Assembly (NCBI GenBank): GCA_018398765.1
Contig: JAHBMJ010004062.1
Location: forward strand, 1 to 10,653
DNA: 10,653 nucleotides
Source: Chromera velia
Lineage: Eukaryota; Sar; Chromeraceae
Reading direction: 5' to 3'
The translations under genes were made by a program, and so were the position numbers. Below are positions 6,477 through 10,653 of the stretch, piece by piece. The notes under the pieces were generated by a model, which was not told the DNA's origin, searched no databases, and saw nothing but the letters and a program-made list of their open reading frames with translations. The first letter of the stretch is position 1. Each line of letters opens with the position of its first letter.

Positions 6477-8443
6477 TTCTTTTTCTTTTCTTTTTTTTTT
6501 TCTTCTTCCTTTCTCCTTTCTCCTTTCTTCTTTTCTTCCTCCTTTCTTCCTTCCTCCTTTCTTCCTTCCTCCCTTCTTCCTTCCTCCCTTCTTCCTTCCT
6601 CCCTTCCTTCCTCCCTTCCTTTCTTTCTTCTTTTCTTCTTTTCTTTCTTTCTTTCTTTCTGCGTAGGTCCCTGCCTTTTCTCTGTTTTCTCCGGTCCTTT
6701 TCCCTTCCGGCCTCGCCTCCTTCATTTTTTGCTTTGCTTTGCTTCGCTGTATCTCTTTCTCTTTTCCCCTCATTCTCTTTCTTCCTTTTTTGTGCCTCGC
6801 TTTCTTCCTGTTCGTTCCTTTCTTTCTTTCTGTAGTCTTTTCTTTTGGTTTCCTTCCACTCTTCCCCTCTCTTTATTTTTCTTTTTCTCCCTCTGTGACT
6901 CGATCCTTTCCTCTGTATTTCCTTTTCGCTCGCGGTCTCTGTCTTTCTGTCTATCTTTGTGTGGGTCTGTCAGTGTCCCCCCCCCCCTCCGCCCTCACGC
7001 GCTCTCTGTTCCTTCTCGGTGTTTTTTGGACTCCCAGAACCCAGACTAAGAGACAAACTCGCAAAGTGATTGAACAGACACAAAGCAGTTTTTTCCCCTC
7101 TGACTGAAAACCTGAAATTGCAATTTCAGTCTGAACAAGAGAATCAAAGTAAAACCAAAACTTGACACAGGCCTCGCTGGGTGGGGGGGACAGGCTCCCA
7201 AAACAAACGATCGATCCCAAAGAACCACCACAGTGACCTATCGCACCGACGGACTGACTGACTGACGTCTTCGTCTTCCAAAATATCGAAGCTCTCGAAA
7301 GTAATGCCGCACTCCTGCAAGATCCCCACGATCGTCTTAGAGAACCCGCACCTCGGCATTACCGGATCCCCCTTCATGAACAGCATCACCGGAGCTCTTT
7401 TGACCAGAGACTTCAGTCTGTCGTGCAGACTGGGGGTCACTGCCGCTGTGGCTGCCTCCGTCTCCTTCCCGGCAGAGTCCATCAACTCCTTCAACGAACC
7501 GTCCTGATGCATTTCCGTGACGATGTCGACACCCCCAACAAATTCTCCGTTCACGTACCTGCGCGATGGAAAAGCGCAAGCCAGAATTGAGAAAACACAC
7601 TCGAAGGAGAGAAACTCCGCAATGCCGGACAGAGAGTAAAAGAGAACGGCAAAATCGGAACTCAAAGTAGTAGGACACAGAGGAGAGAGCAGCGATGCGA
7701 CGAAAGCAAAACACGTAGGGTGCACAGTGAAGTTGTTGAAGGAAAACTAGAGAGATCATTCATTTATTGTGTCATCCAGCCATCCACCATTCACTCATTG
7801 TTCTTTTATTCACGCAGACCTACAGTTGCGGGAAAGTGGGCCAGTTGGAGAACGTCTTCATCCCTGCTCGGACAGACTCGTCCATCAGCACATCAAAAGT
7901 GTCGAAGTCAACCTTGTACTCATTCAGAATTCCCATCAACGCACGAGAGAACTTGCAGAAAGGCTGCTGTTTGCTGCCCTTCATGAACACCATCACACTT
8001 GCGGCCTTAGTCAACCTCTCCAACCGCTGCTGCTGTGACTCCTCCGGGGCTGAGGCTGCCGTGGCGGCGGCGGGACCTCCAGCAGCAGCGACGTTGGAGT
8101 CCACCTTGAGCATTCCGGCCTCGAGTTGGGAAGAGAACTGCTTCAACTGCTGAACGAGGGCCGGAGGGTTTGCACCCTCGATCTTTGCAAGAACGGCTCC
8201 TGACTTGGTGATGAGGACTGTCGGAATGGACTGGACTTTGTTCGACTTCATCAGATCAGCAGACTTGTCCGCATCAACAAGGAAGAACTCGCACGTCTTA
8301 GCGAAGTCCTTGCTCAAAGGACCCACCATATTTGCCATCTGTTTGGCAGGAGGGTGCCATCCAGCAAAGAACACTGTGACAGCGAGCTTCTCTGCAGAGC
8401 CCAAAACTTTGGAACTGAAGTCAGCGACTGTTGAAACTTCCAT
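6001..8443 (-). CDS. GLRX3: Multidomain monothiol glutaredoxin (Grx3/PICOT type), three exons, 353 aa
   Basis: Exons are 8443-7824, 7558-7267 and 6150-6001, all on the minus strand. Proteins of this family sit in the cytosol and nucleus, carry a glutathione-ligated [2Fe-2S] cluster, and pass iron-sulfur and iron signals to partners such as BolA proteins. Residues 1-108 form a thioredoxin-like domain with a cis-Pro motif (S-I-P-T, 72-75) but no active-site cysteine (G-W-H-P-P-A-K). Residues 109-140 are an Ala/Gln-rich linker. The first Grx domain (about 141-232) has K155, CKFS (Cys163), WPT (201-203) and GGVD. The second (about 250-345) has K269, CGFS (Cys277), WPT (315-317) and GGLD. The length is close to animal GLRX3 (about 335). 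The ATG at 8441-8443 sits in an AAAATGG context, with an in-frame TAA at 8474-8476 upstream. The gene ends in TGA. The odd point is CKFS in domain one, where the family has CGFS. Confidence 0.93.
6154..6297 (+). repeat. (CA)n, (GA)n and (GAAA)n compound microsatellite
   Basis: CA units at 6154-6177 are followed by uninterrupted purine from 6179 to 6297 (119 bases), made of GA, then GAAA with some GGAA units. On the transcribed minus strand this is the 3' splice-site pyrimidine tract of intron 2. Confidence 0.95.
6441..6660 (+). repeat. 220-bp uninterrupted homopyrimidine tract (CTTT/CCTT units)
   Basis: Every base from 6441 to 6660 is C or T: first (CTTT)n, then T-rich, then CCTTCCTT-type units, then (CTTT)n again. 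Pyrimidine-rich sequence with few interruptions continues to about 6960. It lies inside intron 2, so the pre-mRNA carries the GA-rich complement. Confidence 0.97.
7112..7129. repeat. 18-bp perfect palindrome in intron 2
   Basis: CTGAAATTGCAATTTCAG equals its own reverse complement. It has no loop, so it is a dyad of the kind bound by dimeric proteins, or a chance event. No known site is recognised. Confidence 0.7.
7559..7823 (-). other. Glutaredoxin gene intron 1 (265 bp, GT-AG)
   Basis: The donor is CAACT|GTAGGT and the acceptor GCGCAG|GTACGT. The intron splits the Leu codon of W-P-T-F-P-Q-L (CT from exon 1, G from exon 2) and restores L-Y-V-N-G-E-F, the expected Grx sequence. Unspliced reading would stop at once, at the TAG inside the donor. 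Confidence 0.93.
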
Positions 8444-9580
8444 TTTGATCTCACAGGAGAGACGAAGTTGCTCTTAGCTCTGCCCAATCTTCGTGCTGTC
8501 CTGTTTCAAAGAACACGCTCAATCACTCCCGAAAGCGTCTGCCTTGTCCAGCAGCTGAGTTGACTAGCCTGCAAGACAGCTGTTAGGTATGAAAACTGTG
8601 TGTGACTGCAATCAGTAGCTGGAAACTCCTCATCGAAGCGAAGAGACTGAAACTTGGGATCCCAGTCTCCTTTGTATCTCTCGTGCAACCTGTAAGTGCC
8701 CCCCAATGTGGCAATTATTGCCCCCACGGTGCCCCACCCCTCCCCTAAACTTTCCGGGGCCAATCGCGGTTGAATCGCGGGTAGCCCCCCAGATCAGCCG
8801 AGAGGCCCTGAAATTGCACACACTCGCATAACGCATTTTTTCATGCATTTCAAGCAGCATTTGACGGGAGGTAGCGGGTAGTAGCGGAGGGGGGTTCGGT
8901 TAGGTTCGGTTCTATCTCCCACTGTCTCCGTCTGTTTGTCTGTCTGTCTATCTGTCTGTCTGTCGGTCTATACTTGTCATGTTATATCAGGATATGTCAT
9001 GGTCTATGTCACTATCAGAGACTGATTCAGTATATTGGAGAAAAGACATCATAAGAAGTTGCTCACACACAGGAGTAAATAAACTATAGACTACCATAGT
9101 TGGTCCGAAAACTACCGTATACATACATTTCATAATATTTCGCTTAGCATTTCACCATCTATGGAGAGCAACTAAGAGCAACCCAGCTAAACTCAGCCCG
9201 TCTCGAGAGCCCTGACATTGTACGTCTTTATGTGAACATGCGGAGCCAAAAACCGGAATCACATTAAATCAAACCCTAGATTAAACCACCGCGATGCCGT
9301 GCAAGAAATTCACCGTCAAATCACCGAACCAGTTAGATATATTACATTTAATGATTCAATTATCAAATATTCTCAAATTTAGACTGAAAAGTGGCATTTA
9401 AATTGCAATTCAGCAGGAAAAACAAATATGACAAATATTTTTTAAGATCTAAATCCTAGTCTAAATTGAAACATTGACACGCTGCATTGTCATACAAACT
9501 TTTTCAAAGATGCTTAAGACTCATGCTTCAAGCAGAATTTTATATAAATACATGGAAACCATTTAATTAACTATTCAAAT
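8444..9580. other. Upstream and intergenic region of the glutaredoxin gene, no gene recognised
   Basis: The first 100 bases should hold the 5' UTR and promoter of the minus-strand glutaredoxin gene. A CCAAT pentamer occurs on the plus strand at 8484-8488 (ATTGG on the gene strand), but no TATA box stands out. Open stretches between 8506 and 8860 show no recognisable protein. A TCTG/TCTA microsatellite covers about 8926-8971. From about 9100 the DNA becomes AT-rich with no visible structure of note. Confidence 0.5.
8926..8971 (+). repeat. TCTG/TCTA tetranucleotide microsatellite
   Basis: Degenerate TCTG units with TCTA and TCGG variants follow a TTCGGT-rich stretch (TTCGGTTAGGTTCGGTT at about 8895-8911). 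Confidence 0.85.
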
Positions 9581-10653
9581 TAATTGAATACAAAAAAATG
9601 CAAAATACCTATTAAGAAACAAGTAAGCTACAGGAGTTTGAATGAATTCGTTGGTGAATTGTCACATTTTAATGAATGCACAGAGGTAGCGTCTCCAGAA
9701 CAACCACCAGCAGCAGCAACAACAGCAGCAACGGCAAGCGAGACTCTGCTTAGAGTCCATTGCGGCAGCGAGCAGCACAGCAAATAAGTCACCCGCACAG
9801 GTCACGGTAACTCTGAGTGCAGGTGTGAAAACAGAGAAACGGCAACTCGAACGCAAGAAGCAAGCAAGGGAGAAAGGTAAAGGAGGTCGACATTGGACAA
9901 GAACGGAAGAGAGTAGCAAAGCGAAGGAAGGTTGATCGAATGGTAGAGCAACGGAAAGGCGAGCCGCCGACTGAAGTCGAGAAGAAGTCACGGCGGGAAA
10001 GGGGGGAGGACCACATGCGGTGCTGCTGATGTTCGTTCATGCGCTTACGATTTCCGTGAGGTTGTCAGTTCTTCTCCTTACTCACACAGTGAGTTTGAGA
10101 GAAAATGATCCCGTCTCTTACATTCCTCTCATCATCCACCCACCAACTCATCAGATAGATAGAATGGGGGGAGGGACAGAGGCAGGCAGGCAGCAAACGG
10201 GAGACAAACCCACCATGAACAGCAAACGGACGGAGGGGGAACCCATTGGAAAGGCTGGCAAACAAAAGAGGGGAGGGAGCAAGGCAGAAAAGGGCGAGCG
10301 TGACGAAAGAAAGGAGTCTGATGGAGAGAAAGGAGAGGGATTGCAATTCGCAGTGCAGGCATGGACTCAATCAGAGGAGAGAAGAGCACAGGCACATGCA
10401 ATCAATCAATCAAACACACCAGTCCATACCCTTGCCGACCGTCAAATCTCTGCTCTTCTCTTCATAGTTCTCAAAACAAAAGGAGGGGAGAGGAGGGAGG
10501 CGAGGCAGGGAGGATTTCGGCTGTCTGTCTGTCTGCACTTCTGTCCGTTTATCCGTCTGACAACTGCAAGGACGGCACCTGAACCTCCCTCTTTCCACCT
10601 TTCCCTCTTCTCTCAGAACTGACAGCCTCTTAAAAGACCCCCCCCCCCCCCCC
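9581..10653. other. Right-end region, no supported gene
   Basis: A CAG/CAA trinucleotide patch lies at about 9706-9731 and an AATC run at about 10400-10413. The rest is purine-rich on the plus strand up to about 10510, then a TCTG-rich patch. The longest open frame (10020-10622, plus) is low-complexity Lys/Arg/Glu/Gly sequence with no motif. The window ends in 16 consecutive C (10638-10653), which looks like a contig end or sequencing limit. Confidence 0.5.

Larger units (their letters stand above)
6151..7266 (-). other. Glutaredoxin gene intron 2 (1,116 bp, GT-AG)
   Basis: The donor is GAAGAC|GTCAGT and the acceptor GTGTGCAG|GTTAGACAAGG, in phase 0. Joining gives [12 protein letters not shown], the normal Grx helix before W-P-T. 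The intron is dominated by simple sequence. The transcript's polypyrimidine tract is the complement of a 119-base purine run followed by a (GU)n run that abuts the AG. An 18-bp perfect palindrome lies at 7112-7129. The intron falls at a different place in the second Grx domain than intron 1 does in the first, so the tandem domains do not share intron positions. Confidence 0.93.

Noticed and set aside
6113-7107. Several frames rich in Phe, Leu and Ser, or in Lys, Arg and Glu, in the intron 2 region
   Set aside because: They are translations of microsatellite DNA inside a defined intron.
7820-7822. TAG directly after exon 1 as a true stop, giving a 207-residue truncated protein, or as another reassigned TAG codon
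   Set aside because: The TAG lies inside a good donor (GTAGGT), and splicing restores the conserved Grx sequence exactly.
8506-8860. Minus-strand frames upstream of the glutaredoxin gene
   Set aside because: An in-frame TAA lies between the glutaredoxin ATG and this region, and the sequences show no motif.
9584-9787. 67-residue plus-strand frame with an Ala/Thr run
   Set aside because: Short, driven by a CAG/CAA repeat, and without homology I can recognise.
10020-10622. 200-residue plus-strand frame near the right end
   Set aside because: Composition is low complexity with no recognisable domain and no splice or promoter support.
10638-10653. Poly-C run as a telomere or structural element
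   Set aside because: A plain C homopolymer at the very end is more likely a contig end or sequencing limit; no repeat unit is visible.
1-10653. tRNA, rRNA or CRISPR array
   Set aside because: I saw no cloverleaf with A and B boxes, no rRNA-like block, and no regularly spaced repeats with unique spacers.

Overview
The window is eukaryotic nuclear DNA. The evidence is a cytosolic glutaredoxin gene split by two GT-AG introns, a non-LTR retrotransposon, a short inverted-repeat element and many microsatellites. The species cannot be fixed from the sequence. The balanced GC content, tetranucleotide-rich introns and Trx-Grx-Grx architecture would suit a protist or alga (a chromerid-like alveolate is one guess), but this is impression, not proof.

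Layout. From about 3.9 kb down to the left edge, on the minus strand, lies the 5' part of a LINE-like retrotransposon. One reading frame runs for about 1,313 codons without a frameshift or a TGA. In order it holds a Pro-rich segment, a cysteine cluster resembling a tesmin/TSO1/MSL2 CXC zinc domain, an Arg/Ser-rich and poly-Ser segment, an APE-type endonuclease (EEP) domain, a basic linker, and the first blocks of reverse transcriptase, cut off by the window edge. The frame is broken only by TAA or TAG codons: four inside the recognisable ORF and one upstream of its first ATG. From 3.9 to 6.0 kb there is AT-rich, gene-free DNA with a 242-bp MITE-like element (5347-5588) flanked by a perfect 8-bp duplication.

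From 8443 down to 6001, on the minus strand, is a complete three-exon gene for a 353-residue multidomain monothiol glutaredoxin (Grx3/PICOT type: Trx-like, Grx, Grx). The splice junctions rebuild both Grx domains exactly. The second intron (1,116 bp) holds a 220-bp homopyrimidine and a 119-bp homopurine tract that are roughly complementary. From 8.5 kb to the right edge there is upstream and intergenic DNA with microsatellites and no gene I can support; it ends in a 16-base C run.

The glutaredoxin is a housekeeping gene, expected to act in iron-sulfur cluster and iron handling. The retroelement and MITE are independent insertions, and nothing links the genes into a pathway. The main points of interest are the TAA/TAG-only interruptions in an otherwise intact retrotransposon frame, the CXC-like zinc cluster ahead of its endonuclease, the nested structure of the MITE, and the CKFS (not CGFS) active site in the first glutaredoxin domain.
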